Of a stretch of DNA of 64,000 bases, positions 1 to 12,071 are shown piece after piece. Source of the stretch: Hermodice carunculata (Eukaryota; Annelida; Polychaeta; Eunicida; Amphinomidae); NCBI GenBank assembly GCA_964020975.1, contig OZ026619.1, forward strand, positions 81,517,832-81,581,831, given 5' to 3'. Position numbers and translations under genes: made by a program. Position 1 is the stretch's first letter, and every line of letters starts with the position of its first letter. The notes beneath the pieces were generated by a model that was given only the letters and a program-made list of their open reading frames with translations, did no database searches and had not been told where the DNA came from.

Positions 1-2518
1 ATAAAAAAACTTGTATGGAAGAATGGTTGCTGTGCATCATTGGGTATTTGTATACTGAGGTACATACATATATGTAGCAAGCTAACTTTATAAACAATTA
101 TATTTTCAGCGTGAAAAAATTGCTTGATTGCTTTTGTTTTACCTGTCATTGCAAATTTTCCCCATTTGCGAGTGGGTTAAAATGGAATAAATTTATTATT
201 CAAACTACTTTTCACAAGTTTTGAACATGAAGACTTTATACATCACACGGAAGCCACTGGCTACAAATAGTTCTTGGCCCCGCTGACAACACAATGTGGT
301 GTGCCTGAGACACTGTAAAGATGTGGGCATGGGCTCTGCTGACTTTTCCATACTATGGTGACAGGCATTGGTCAGTGGTTCTGGCACTGCCTGACAAGTC
401 ATGCTGCAGCTGCTGCTAGGACAGCTGCAGTATGACTTGTCTGTACAGTTCCCCCTTGAGTTGTATCCTATCTGGACCCTGTGCGTCCAGGGTCTATACA
501 GTGTACAAGCTCTGTGGGGAACTGCACAGGGTAGGATACTGTTTGAGCCATGGGATAACCTCTCATTACATCATGGTTACCTATTACTAACTCAGTCACA
601 CATTGTGTCCAGGTTACCTATGTCGTATGTCTTACTGTCATCAATTGTATCTGATGGCAAAAAAGAAGAAAAAATCCTTCAGGAAATATGTAGTGGTGGA
701 ACGTGCTGTCGGCTCCCCCCCCAAAAAGTCTTCCGGTTGGTCCAAAGTAAACTTTTCACATTTCTCAACTGGAACCTTTTTAATGGTGGATTAGAACTTG
801 AGAAAAGTAATTAAATATTGGTGCCCATATGTTGACGACCCTGGCTACATGTATAGAGGGGGGCAAAGGGATTTTCTGTGCTGTTTTACTGGCCATTTTT
901 ATTTACTGTACTAATGTAGCTTGCATACTGGAAGCCCAATTATTTTCTGTACTTCTTACTCAGCCATTATTTGTAAATTTTATTATTTTCCTTACCTTGC
1001 ACTGGGGCTAAGTTATTACCTGTACCAGTGTACTTTGACCCTCCCCCCCTTACCCCCCTTTGGTATACGTTGCAGGCAGGGTAAATTGCAGCAATGCATG
1101 GGGCAACACTGGGTAACATCCAGGGATAAGAATATTAAATGGTGTGTCCCAAGGCTGCATGGCTGCTGAAGTAACTCATTATACAGATTTGGTAACTAGA
1201 CCTGATCTGCCCCACAAAGTAGCACTATATGTTTTTTTTTTTCTCTGCCCCCCTCCCCTGCTTGGAAACAATAGAGAGTAATTAATGTATTGAGCAAGGG
1301 ATTGTTGCACATGTGACGGTGTGCTGTTGAGTGCGGCGTGAGCAGGTATACGAGGAGGTTGAAACCTGGGCTGGTAGCAGACAGACCCCCTGAGCCTGGT
1401 TTTTGCACTGTGGTCATGGTGTCAACTTAGCATGACCACACTACAAACCCAGGGACAGGAACCCAATAAGTCTCAACTGACACAGCGCCTCCTGGTGGTG
1501 TGGTAACCCGGCCACTGAGTGACACACCACAAGCGTGGTGGTCACGCGCATGTTGCAAGGGCACCCGCACGTGGTGACGAGACATGCATTGTGCAGACAT
1601 GCAGGATCTATGGTCGCCATACATCTAGGTATCCGATGGCCCTGTCACTTTTGAGAGTCAGGTCATTGTCACCTCTATGCAGCCACATGCATTTGTCATT
1701 AGAATTAAAAAAGAAAAAAAAAAAACAGCACTTATAAGGACCCATAAATGTGGTCTTGAAAGGTAGGTAATCTTTCTTTTAAATACTCTCACAAAAGGGG
1801 AACTAAAGTGTAAATAAAGGTTTCATCCAGAGCTTCTAGTCTACTGTCTTGGTCCCAATAAAAGCACCAGGAATGTGGTATGCCACAGCCTTTCCGATGA
1901 AATATGTTGTTAATGCAAAACATTTTGAAAGGAGAACAGCAGATCAGCCCTGCAAGGATGGCCTGTCTGCAGTCAACAGCTTTCCTTGATTTGGGCTTGG
2001 TGTTAAGCTCCCAACCTGTGCCAAGGAAAGCTGTTGGCTCATTAGTAGCACTATATGTTTTTTTTTCTCTCTCCGGGCAAAAAAACAATAAAATAAATAA
2101 ACAAAAAATCAGCCTGTCACTTGTTTGGGAAATGTGTCAGTCAGTGTACTGCTAGCAGTAGGTAAAAAAAATCCTGACTGTATTATAGAACAAAGTACGA
2201 AACAGTCACAAGGTACCATTTTTAGTGGAAAAATGTTGCCACGTAAAAGAGCTGATACATTCCATGCCCAGTGAACTTCTCTCAGATATGATTGGTCACA
2301 TCAGATGATAAAGAGCTGTCAGAAAATTAAATTTGTTGTTTCCCATTGCAATAAAGGTTTGTGATGAGGAGGCCCGAATGACCACGGTGCCTTGAGTGAC
2401 AGGCATGGAGTGCCTGTTGTCAAGGCAGAAAGTCCAGTTTACACATTTCAAACTGGGAACCTTGGTGCAGAATGAGGACCTAAACTTAAGACCTAATTTT
2501 ATTTTCTATTAACCGTAG
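1..2518. other. Non-coding stretch with palindromic MITE fragments
   Basis: I recognise no gene here. Around 340-460 there is a degraded copy of the palindrome seen intact at 30628-30720 (it contains GGTTCTGGCACTGCCTG and, past the loop, an imperfect return arm). Around 1968-2042 there is an isolated copy of the hairpin core of the TTAA-flanked MITE family (CAACAGCTTTCCTTG, then its inverse AAGGAAAGCTGTTG). The rest is unique-looking AT-rich sequence with short A/T and C runs. Open frames here are short and low in complexity, with no motif I know. Confidence 0.5.
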
Positions 2519-2604
2519 AACTGGGACCATTTCCCATGGGCCTTGTTGTGAATGGAACCAGCACTGGTACTGCTGCCTCCACGGAGTCCGATTGTTCCAG
2601 TTGA
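2519..2604 (+). CDS. Possible 3' terminal coding exon of an unknown gene
   Basis: This is a weak candidate. A pyrimidine-rich tract ending in TTAACCGTAG (AG at 2517-2518) resembles a splice acceptor. It is followed by an open frame that translates LGPFPMGLVVNG then a Ser/Thr-rich tail ending SDCSS before TGA at 2602-2604. An AATAAA lies about 80 bases downstream at 2681-2686, which would suit a short 3' UTR. No domain is visible and I do not recognise the protein. No matching upstream exon was found in the window, so it could be chance: a stop-free run of 28 codons is not significant by itself. Confidence 0.2.
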
Positions 2605-2767
2605 AGATTCAGCGAGTTTCCATTATGAAGCTATTTAAGTAATCAGTTCTGAGCCCCAAGCTAAGAAGCAGTGTACCAGCAATAAAAAACAACTGTGCCT
2701 TTCAGCCAGATGGGAGTAGTGCACCATGTATCCAGCTAGTTGAGGCAAATAATGACTTCACCAATAC

Positions 2768-3002
2768 CATCAACTTTTCCTGCTCAAATTGCCCAAAAAT
2801 GCCCGGTGGTAAATTGTCGTCTGCTTTAATGTTTTACTTTAGTTTTTGTTATTAGAAAACGTTTTTGCTGATATTTGTAGGATAGACCATTCATGAGGGC
2901 ATGCTCTAGGTTAAGAACTTTCCTTGGTGCAGGTTCAATGTGCTTAACCCATGACAAAGAAGGCTTTTGACTCAGTTGTACCCTGACCAGGAATGGGTTA
3001 AT
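2768..3002. mobile_element. Diverged TTAA-type palindromic MITE, family A
   Basis: An old copy of the family best seen at 47712-47951. It keeps the order of landmarks: the A-rich CCCGGTGGTAAATTGTCGTC section near 2799, the weak central hairpin (CTTTCCTTGGTGC / GACAAAGAAGGC), and GGGTTAATC at the right edge. It is more diverged than the other copies, so the ends are approximate. Non-coding. Confidence 0.45.
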
Positions 3003-5109
3003 CAGGTCTGTGGAGGGTTGTGGGCTGACCTGCTGTACATTGTGATCATGTATGGCCAACACAGGCCTATTGAACACTGGTAACTGCCAGTCCTTGTTCA
3101 ATCCAGCGTGTGGTGATACTTTTGTGAGCTGAATGCCCTTGGGACCAAAGTAATGAAACAGATTTTCTTATAAGTTTAATACCAAAACACTACATTGTGT
3201 GCCAAATGTCTTCCAGTTTAATATGAGAAATATCAATGGCTATAGGAAGCGTTACTGTTTGCAGGTGTGTCCTAACTGTAGACTTCTGGATGAGGTCAGT
3301 CAGTAGGAATCCTAGTATTGTATGTTTCCATGCATGTTTATGCAAGAAGATTCCCCTCTTCTGCTTTTAGAGGAAAAAAAAGCTTGTCATGGACAGAAAA
3401 CCACTTTTTTCACTGTGGATGATGGTTGGCTGGAGTCATATATATATATGCACAGTAAGTGGAGCAGTTATGTTCTATACACATGCTGTCAAAATGCTAT
3501 GTCTTTGACATGCAATCAAAATATAGTAATAGTTCACCAGACTACCATGTAGTCTCCATTATCACATTTTAGTGGCCAAAGTTGTAATGATATTCGTGTC
3601 TGCTTGCGATTTCAGTGGTGTGGTAGGTCCAGCAGTACTTGGTTATGTCAAGCAGGTGGCCTCTCAGTAAACTTATCAGTTGGAACAGATTGCATGGTGA
3701 CCTCAAAAAGCACAATTTCTCTAATAGAATGGCTTCTCTTTGGACAGTCTCTCAAAAAGAGGAATTGCTGTAACATTTTTAATGTTTTAATTTTGTTAGA
3801 TGACGTCAAAGTGTGTGTTGCTTTATAAGGACACCAAGCACTGTGGCATTTCTGACAGCTCCAATTTAGACAGTTCATGGAATGTTCTCCAGGGAAAATC
3901 ATGAGGATTTTGCCATGAAGCTTATGGATAGGATTATTGGGTTAATCAATGATTACATCATTTTTCACAGGTAGAAAACCTTGCCTTCCTCAAAAATCTG
4001 TGTTACAGAAATATTCAGAGTTGTCAGCTGGTTGACATTTAAGGACAATAGGGTAGGGGTTTGGATTTTTGGTCAAATAGCAAAATAAAGATATGTAAAA
4101 TAAGAGTAGGCAAGGTGGACAAATCTAGACAGTTGCAAAATATGTAACAATAGCCAGGAGTGTTGCCTAAGATTGCTAATGATGTAGCAGCAGTGCAACA
4201 TGATGGTTACTGCATGCTTAAAGATTGTACAACTCTCCCCCCCCCCACCTCCCGAGAACTACAAAGGCCAGTTGGGGTGTAGGTAAAATACTTGTTCTAT
4301 TCCCTTGTGTTTGCTCATGCTAATTAATCTGACAAGATTTGCCTTGCGGGGGGGGGGGGGGGGGGGGGGGGGGAGGCACTGGGTTACTGTGACACATCTA
4401 CTGATCACAATTGAAATGCACTGTTCAATGAGCTTCTGGACATTCATGTCACATTACTTTTACTCATTATCAGTGATATATATATATATCTTTATTTGGA
4501 GAGGGTGGCTTTGAGGGTCCCCCCCCAACAAATTGATATAATATATATGTAATACACAGTTCATGTTGCTAGTTTTAAGGGGCTGTCACCAGCATGAACT
4601 GCAATAAGACTTTAAAACAGCAAAAGTTTGCCTCAAGTCATCTAATAATTGCATGCTGTGGTGATAAATTGTCTGCAGTACATTTGGAAATAAACATAAT
4701 TTAAATTTAATTTGTCATTTAGAGTCAAACAAATTTTTGCATCGTAACTGATGGTTCCTGTATAGCCAGGGATTGGAATGGACAGAGGCGTCAAGTGTGC
4801 TGCACACAGTACAATTCACAATAGGTAGACGGTACAGCTGTGCTTTGTATACGTATCATATTACATACATAAGACAACAAATGTACGTACACGAAAAATA
4901 CATCAAGGAACACACACTGCTGTCTCATTATAGCAGACAATTTACGAGGAGGAGTGCGTGCAATGTGGAATTCCACTTGAACACTTTTGTTATGCCTTAT
5001 ACCTCAGTCTAAGCTCACAGTGATGATTTTTTTTTTTTTTTACTCAAAAGGCTTTGTATAGAGTCAGCACTGTACTTCACAGAGGAGGACACAGAAAAAA
5101 GAAAAAAAA

Positions 5110-5152
<43 letters not shown>

Positions 5153-6551
5153 AAAAAACCATGGTGACAATTTGATTATGTATGTGAAGTAGAGTAACTG
5201 AGGTCAGTGATGGGCAAGGTTGTGACTTGCCGGCTTGTACCAGGTACTGCCTGCTGTTGGCCTGCTGGTCACTGGTTTTTGTTAGATGGTCATTGATTCT
5301 GCTCTGCCAATGAACATCTCACAAAACCTCAATGCCCAGAGGTGGATGGCTGCATGATGGCAGTGGAGGCTAGGGTTAATTAGCATGGTTGCCACTCAGG
5401 GCTGTGCAGTGCAGCCAGTGACCTCTGGTGGCCTACTTGACAACTCGGTCTTCATCCTTCATTAAAATATGATGTGCATGCACAGTGGACAGGTCAAAAA
5501 ACAAATAGTGATCTCTTCCTTTACTACATGATGATGATGATGATGATGATGATGTAACACATTATCTCAGTTTTGTGATAGAAAATAGTGAACGTTCAAA
5601 CTTGTGAGTTTCTCAAATAATTTAACTGAAAAAAAAATTGAAAGTGATGCCAACAAATGAGGTGAGAGGTAAGCAGGATTTTATGGAAATTGAGTGGTGA
5701 TGACAATATTAATGATAATTATGATAACTAAACTCAAGAGTCATGGTCAAGCTAAGTACCAATGAGTTTTCATTGTCATGAAAATAACCCGATTTAGCGA
5801 AATTGACTACTTGCACATATATGCAATAGAATTGACAAATTAATCACAGCAGACCGTGTGTCTACATTTTATAAGTTTGTTTGTGCTACTGTGTGGTGTT
5901 TGTACTCTCTGGGTATCATCAACCAACCACAAAATAGTGCAGCTACATGTGCAAAATGGTACCGTTAATGCATTTATTTTCAAATGTACAATTTTTGTGT
6001 TTTTGCTTTTAGAATTTCCTAATTTTCACTGATGCTATAAATTTACATTTTTGTACCATGTTCCAGTTTATAAAAATGTAATGTCGAAATAATTTTTCAG
6101 TGTGCTTTTATGTTCACAGTTTTGCATCATCTGCAAAATATGTAATAATAAAACTACAGGAAAATTTATCAGTTAACTGTTTACTGTATTGTGGTCAGTC
6201 ATATGTTAGTAAAGGTATGGTAGTGTGCAAATTGTTCAGTGTATTCATTTTGACACATTGAGGGGCCATATTAAAATCTAGAAAAAGTATCAAGATTGAA
6301 TGTGTCACATTGCAAGATGAAAGAAAGACGGGATTCTGTAAAATGGAAGGTCCTGACCTCTTGAGTTTCTTATAGATTGAGATCTTCGTAGTTGTACATG
6401 TGGGTTTTCTGTGAAAGGTATAAATGTGGCAAGATTGAGACAGGCGTGGTTATTTACGATTTTATTTGCCACAGGCATGGATTTGCATTTCTGAGCAATA
6501 AGGACTTTTCTAAATTGCGTCAGAGTTGTTCAGAAATAGCGATAAAGTGGT
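3003..6551. other. Unassigned AT-rich stretch with simple repeats
   Basis: I see no gene. It contains a G run of about 26 at 4348-4373, a poly-A tract at 5109-5151 with few interruptions, a GAT trinucleotide repeat at 5528-5554, and short TA runs near 3440 and 4475-4548. No open frame carries a recognisable domain, and no inverted-end element was evident. Confidence 0.5.
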
Positions 6552-6810
6552 TTAATGCTTTCCCTCTTGAATTAAGACAGCATTTAAAACTGAGTCAACA
6601 GCTTTCTCTGGTGTAAGCTGGGCACTTACAACCCAACGCATCCCAAAGAAAGCTGTTGACCAGGGGCATCTTACCTTGATAAGCGTCATCTAGAATTCGC
6701 ATTGAAATTGTTTTTTTTTTTTTATTATTGTTGAAATTCATCAAAAACATTGCAGCAGACCACATTTGACCACCAGACAGTTTTGGCCAGTTTGAGGGGA
6801 AAATATTTAA
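6552..6810. mobile_element. TTAA-flanked palindromic MITE, family A
   Basis: Bounded by TTAA on both sides (6552-6555 and 6807-6810). It has inverted ends of the type GCTTTCCCTCTTG / GAGGGGAAAA, and the central hairpin AACAGCTTTCTCTGG...AAAGAAAGCTGTTG near 6596-6657. The section TTTGACCACCAGACAGTTTTG near the right end is shared by the other copies. TTAA target duplications with C/T-rich ends fit piggyBac-type mobilisation; there is no transposase inside. It directly precedes a LINE fragment. Confidence 0.7.
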
Positions 6811-6839
6811 GAGGGCATATATTAATGGTTGAAAAAGGT

Positions 6840-7480
6840 TAGATGCAACTAGAACAGTCGCATTGACAAAATGTCATCCAAGCTATCAAAGTCAATTGGT
6901 GTTACAGTTTACACACTAAAAGATTATCTTCCCCTTAAAATCTTACAAATAATGCACAACTCTCTGGTGCAACCCTACTTAAACTATGGAGCGCTGCTTT
7001 GTGGACACGAAAACTCAAGAATTGCATTACTTTATAAAAAAAAAGTTGTATGTATAATGAGCCCCAGCAAGTTTAATGCACACGCAGAGGCAATTTTCAA
7101 AGCGCTAAAAGTGCTTAAGGCAAACGATATATTTCTTCATCAGTAACTGAAATTTTATTTCAAATATGTCAACAACCGATTACCTGAATACTTTAAATTT
7201 TTTAAAATAATTATGGCATCTGTAGTCCTTAATCATAATACAAAAATTAGAAACAGCTTATTTAAAGAAAACCGAGACTTTGGAAGCACTGGAAACTGTG
7301 TGAGACATGTGATTATCAATATTTTAAATGCCACCCCGGAATCATATAATTGGTAAGGTTCACACTCACAGTAAAAATGGTTTTGCTATATATACGAAAA
7401 AAATATCTCCTTGATAAATGTGAAGTTGCTTGTTCTATTCTCAACTGCTACATTTGTAATGTTCTGTGATAAATATATTT
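6840..7480 (+). pseudogene. LINE reverse transcriptase C-terminal fragment (CR1/Jockey-like)
   Basis: The plus strand encodes a damaged C-terminal part of a non-LTR retrotransposon ORF2, beyond the RT catalytic motifs. Readable pieces are MSSKLSKSIGV, LPLKILQIMHNSLVQPYLNY near 6920-6990, then KFNAHAEAIFKALKVLK, and later NNRLPEYFKFF near 7170. This is the post-RT thumb region that in such elements reads 'LY.SLI.PYLNY...W...L..LQKKA.R.I....Y.AHT.PLFK'. The frame is broken by stops, for example directly after FLHQ. It ends close to the TA microsatellite at 7493. The copy at 35930-36912 belongs to the same or a sister family. The CR1/Jockey assignment is by motif style only. Confidence 0.65.
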
Positions 7481-7492
<12 letters not shown>

Positions 7493-7577
<85 letters not shown>

Positions 7578-7578
7578 G
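7493..7578. repeat. (TA)n microsatellite
   Basis: About 80 bases of nearly pure TA with a short ACAT-rich leader. It lies at the 3' side of a LINE fragment, where it may have grown from a simple-sequence tail. The YIYIYI-type open frames across it are artefacts. Confidence 0.95.
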
Positions 7579-7639
7579 ACGAAGTACATGACATTGTGTT
7601 GTTTGACAGTTTAAGCTGGACTGTCTGAACAATGGTGTG

Positions 7640-9820
7640 TATCAGTATTAAGTGGCAGTGAATTCAATAGGGTGGCTCAACCGAGGTATGAGAGGCAATA
7701 AAAACGAACATTTTGTAAAATATCTGCCACCTCTCTTAATGCTCTTTTCCCCCCAATCCCAGATGCCAGCCTATTTGGTTTCTATGGCAACTTACTCTCA
7801 AAGATGCATTGGTTGTGAGGTTTAAATATAGAGCTGAAACAAGGATTTCCTGCCAGAGAGACATGTCTGGGTATTCTAGGGTGAGAAACGTGTTCTGAGA
7901 GTTAGCCACTGAATTCCATTGTTATCTTTCAGGTTTATAAATCCCATTTCCAAAATTGTCTGTTGAATGTATTTCTTAAAAAAAAAATATAAAATAAAAA
8001 ATGAAAACAAAAATAAAATAAAAACTTAAAAGAAAAAGAAATTCTTAAGTGTTTTCACGCATATTTTTTAGAAATAGGTAATGACAGGGATGGACATGCA
8101 GAGTAGCGATCTATGCTGATAGATCTCTGCTTATATGGAAGAATTGCTCTGCATTTGACTTTTTAAGATAAACGTATAACCACCGCTGTGAGACATGTCA
8201 TCATATGGGGACTGGGTTGCCAGGCCACTGTTCCAGAGTGTGTCCATTGGCTTCCTTTAGGTCCTGCTGAGAGACGGTGGCCAGGTCGCTTGGTCTGCAA
8301 GTAGAATTGTAGCAAATAGTGTATAGGGTACAAAAGTTTCATCATTGAAATAGAATTAATCCACTTTCCGGGTGTGATGCAGTACTAATGATTTTAAAGT
8401 CACTGTTTCATATTCATGCATATTTTTGTCGTTTATGGAGGCGAGACTTGACATCAATTGATTAGCCCAAGGTTTCTTGTCATTGCATAACAGCAGTTGA
8501 GTACTACATGCAGTTCAAACAGATAATTGGGTAAATCTGTACACGTGAAAGAGCTTTTATGTTTTCTCACTCAAAATTTACTTGTCTCAGACATCAGGGT
8601 TTTCCTTTAAGTCAGTCCCTGATGCAGGATACCAATATTTGTTAAACATCCGTCAACTTTTAACGTTTTTTATTCATATAAACTATGTCATGTACATGCA
8701 TTAGCAGGGCTGTCCAACTGGAGCATTGTTGCCAAATTTTGCGACAAAGCTCTTCAAAATGGCTACATATTTTCTCCAAAAAAAAGTGTTTTTAATGTAA
8801 AGAATTTGAAAAAATGCTACAAGTAAATAAAATTTTGCTACAGATATTTTCAGCTCTGAGCTGGACAGCACTGATTAGTGAATTTGTTGTGACACATTGT
8901 CACATGGACCAATCTGGAATTACAACATTCTTAGCCAAATGGAAAAATTAAAGCAAATTTTTAGCTGCGAAGGAGGTGTCAACCACCTACATGTAAGCCT
9001 CTAGGAAACTCATTAGTTTGTCTGCCACCCATCCATCTGTTGTGAATTAACAATTTGTACATGTTTGACATCTTCTCAAAAAGCATTTTTTGAGAGTGCA
9101 AGACCAACTGCTGTAAAATTGTGCTTGTGGGTACCCGTAGACTTCAATATGTTCAACTAGTGGTACTGCAGTTTTCTTTTACATTTTGCCAGTTTTTGTG
9201 TGTTTTTCCTAAATTTTCAATTTCTCCAAAACCACACTCTAGAAATGACATTATAGACTCAATCTTGACCAAAGATGTTCACTAGGTGGCACTGCCGTCA
9301 CTTCCTGATTTTTAGCAAATTTTGGAAGTGGAGAAATAAGTGGCAGAAGTACATGTTAGCATGGACAATGTAGGTGTCCATGTTCTTCTGTATGTCCATG
9401 TTTATGCAGTTTTTCCAAAGGCATAGACCAGATCCACTTTGAATAGTGGCAGAGAGGTGCCGGACATGGATCTATGCAAAGCACATGCAATAGATCACAC
9501 TGCAATGCTATATTGTATTCTTTGTACTTTTTTGTGTTCATTTTGATTATAATCTGAAAAAAAAAAAAATCCTCTTTCCTGGTACCATATACCCCGTGTG
9601 GTTTTGTGCAAATTTTTGTTTTCATAATTTGACATTTTTTCAAATTGCATTCAGGTTGCCCCATGCCCGGCCAACTGTACTGTAACCAGACAGTACTGAG
9701 TGCCGGCCTGTAAGGCTTCACTGGGATACAATAGAACCTCCCTCAAGGGACACCCAGGGACCTGGGAAAATGGCCCAATAGAACAGATAGTCCATTAGGA
9801 CTGTCACCATTGAAGGACAG
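7640..9820. other. Unassigned stretch; repeat remnants
   Basis: I see no gene. An A-rich tract lies at 7978-8042. The section around 9160-9330, with GTTCACTAGGTGGCACTGC and CTCCAAAACCACACTC, resembles parts of the repeat family at 62930-63760 and is probably a fragment of it. Nothing else is recognised. Confidence 0.4.
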
Positions 9821-9892
9821 ATAAACGTACACCTGTGTCACTGTGTACTGTGCCTGGTTCTTATAAAAGGTGGGTTCATAGGACAATTGAAG

Positions 9893-9906
9893 TAGACTAA
9901 ACTTAC
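9893..9906. repeat. Target-site duplication, left copy
   Basis: The 14-mer TAGACTAAACTTAC at 9893-9906 recurs exactly at 10421-10434, on either side of the Penelope-derived insert. The flanks outside both copies match neighbouring tandem units, so the pre-insertion site can be read directly. Confidence 0.7.
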
Positions 9907-10420
9907 AGCAAATTAGATGGGGCTAGTGCCATGGTGACTCGAGGTTTCTGGTGGATAGTCCAACCGGTTTCGTTCGTAGTGGAACTAATCAGGGACTGGT
10001 GAATAACCGTCAGGAAGACACTTATATATGTACAGGCAACGTTGCCACGTACGTAAAGTGTTTGCAGTTACGTCACAATGTCGACTTGTTGACTTTGGAC
10101 GTCAAAGGGTTCCAAGAAAGTTTGAAAATGGGGACCCTTCCAAATAAGGAAGGAGGAGTCCCTAGGACTGTGGGGTTAGTCAGTGCACACTGTGGGCCTG
10201 TATGAAACAACATTGGGATGTGGTTACCAATCCTTAAGTGGATTTGATGGAAGTGTAAACGTAGCAGTTTCCAAAATCATGTTGGCAGCTATTCAGAATT
10301 ATTCATACTAGCTGTATGAAAATGGGAGGTACTTATGCCTTGGGGGAATGAGCAACGAGAATAAAAATTTAGTATGAGACGGAGCGAGTGTGCTCATTTC
10401 CCCCCCCCCCCCAAAAAAAA
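9907..10420 (-). mobile_element. Penelope-like element 3' fragment (5'-truncated insertion)
   Basis: This is a 514 bp insertion between exact 14 bp repeats. It lies on the minus strand: the right edge is an A/C run (poly-T/G on the element strand) and the left edge lies about 50 nt beyond a hammerhead-like motif. Its right part (AATAAAAATTTAGTATGAG then GAGCGAGTGTGCTCATTTCC, 10360-10400) matches the 3' non-coding region of the larger Penelope-like copy (61094-61131). No coding part remains. It probably arose by the truncated target-primed insertion typical of retroelements. Confidence 0.65.
9957..9997 (-). ncRNA. Hammerhead-like ribozyme motif in Penelope 3' end (degraded)
   Basis: Read on the minus strand: AGTCC, then core CTGATTA (consensus CTGATGA), helix II GTTC / GAAC around a six-base loop, the second core GAAA, a very short helix III segment CCGG followed by TT, and GGACT, which pairs with the first AGTCC as helix I. 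The ACCGGT around the helix III position is self-complementary, as in hammerheads thought to act as dimers. One core base differs from consensus, so this copy is probably inactive. Hammerheads are known from Penelope-like elements. Confidence 0.55.
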
Positions 10421-10565
10421 TAGACTAAACTTACACCTGTGTTTGTGTGTTTTGACTGGTTCTTTATACCAGGGGGTTCATAGGACAATTGAAGTAGACT
10501 AAACTTACACCTGTGTGTGTGTGCTTTGACTGGTTCTTTACAACAGGTGAGTTCATAGTACAAAT

Positions 10566-11950
10566 GGGCATATGGGTCAGGTTGCACTTTATTTTCTAAT
10601 TTTGTGAACCTATTAAATAAAGTAACTTTGTAAAAAGTGAAAAATATACCTGTAAGTACACATGTGTGTGCACGCGTGTGTGCACGCATGTGAGCACGCG
10701 TGTATGCATGCGTGGGTGTGTGTATGTGCCTGTGTGTGTGTGGATGTCCTGCTTTGAACTTTGTTGCTGGTCAGATGCACATGCTATTTGATTGACAAAC
10801 ATGCAAGATTATACATCCATCTCATTGTGTTTAAAACTTCATTTTATCCTTTGAACAAATGAATAGTAGTTTATTTATGCTAAATTGGTATCACAGCCCA
10901 GCTACATGTTGCCTCCATAGCAGCCGTGACTGGGCATTGATATTCTGTTGTCCGAGCTTCAGCGAGTCAGGGAGGCTGCTACTTGCAGAAATGACAGATT
11001 TTATTTTTAGGGGGAAGGGTGGAAAACAAGTGATTGAATTTGTGAAGTAATCAATGATTTTAATTTTGCACTGTCAGAAGCGTAAGCCAGATCAACCAGA
11101 CATACGATTGTTGTAAGCTCCATTGTTATGGCTCATTGGGGTAGTTTCTCATAGTCAGATGTGCTAACGTTGTGTATTCATGTAGTTCATGTTGTTGTGT
11201 TATTGGCCAACCCTGGGCATCATCGCTTCAGCACAACCTGCACATGAGTTGAGCGTGGATGTGTGAGACCTGATTAGTAAGGGCCATGTACATGTGTCAA
11301 TTAGACTGTCAATAGATGTATTCAATATTTGCTTCCATGATATTGTACACATATGATAAATAGTGTGGGGATTAAGTGCATTATTTCTCAGCATGAAACA
11401 CCTTGACCTATAACCTTGTATTAAATATTGTCCAGGAGTCTCCAAATTTAAATTCCTGAATCATCAATATTAGAGAATAGCTGTCTGTGGCGTTGATGCG
11501 CTGTGCATGCAGATATTATATCTGATATAATGATAGACTTTGACATACTGCAGCAGTCTGAAATAGATTATGATGACTTCTCTTTAACTAAAAGATTTTG
11601 ATTATTTATTTTAAAGAGACAGGGAATCATCTATCCTGGACATTGCATCACAATTTGCTAACCAAGATGCTGGGCGCTGCCGCGTACTCACTTAGTCTGT
11701 GGAGCATTTTTTCACAGTATTTTCCATTTAAAATGCGTGTATTTATGATGGGCATCAGAAAAAAATTGTCATGCCAATTCAAATACTAGGTCATGATAAA
11801 TGCCAGGCCAGGGCCTGATGGCTGCGGAGCCAAAACTGCCCCAAAAATTAGGTTTCAGGTGTTAAGTCTTTTGCAGAGAGCTGGTATGACAGGTTCTGCC
11901 TGCCAAGGCTAACTATCAGGTACTGAGGAGAAGAAGAGGAAAGAAACAGT
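10566..11950. other. Unassigned stretch with alternating purine-pyrimidine tract
   Basis: 10655-10740 is a GT/GC-rich alternating tract (CACGCGTGTGTGCACGCATG-like) with Z-DNA potential. The rest shows no gene and no repeat that I recognise. Confidence 0.5.
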
Positions 11951-12033
11951 CACATGATGGATATGTCAGCTGTCAGTGCATTCCGTATTTCGACCACAAA
12001 TTTTGTTGCCACATATCTATGTTTATGCTCCAG

Positions 12034-12071
12034 AAGGAGGAGGAGGAGGAGGAGGAGGAGGAGGAGGAGGA
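12034..12071. repeat. (GGA)n microsatellite
   Basis: About 12 units of GGA. It produces a poly-Arg open frame that is not a gene. Confidence 0.95.

Larger units (their letters stand above)
9823..10565. repeat. ~70 bp tandem repeat, split by an insertion
   Basis: The unit containing ACCTGTGT...GACTGGTTCTTTA then GTTCATAGGACAATTGAAG and TAGACTAAACTTAC occurs at 9823-9906, 10421-10510 and in part 10497-10565. The first two are separated by a 514 bp insertion (9907-10420). Without the insert they would form an ordinary short tandem array. Confidence 0.7.
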
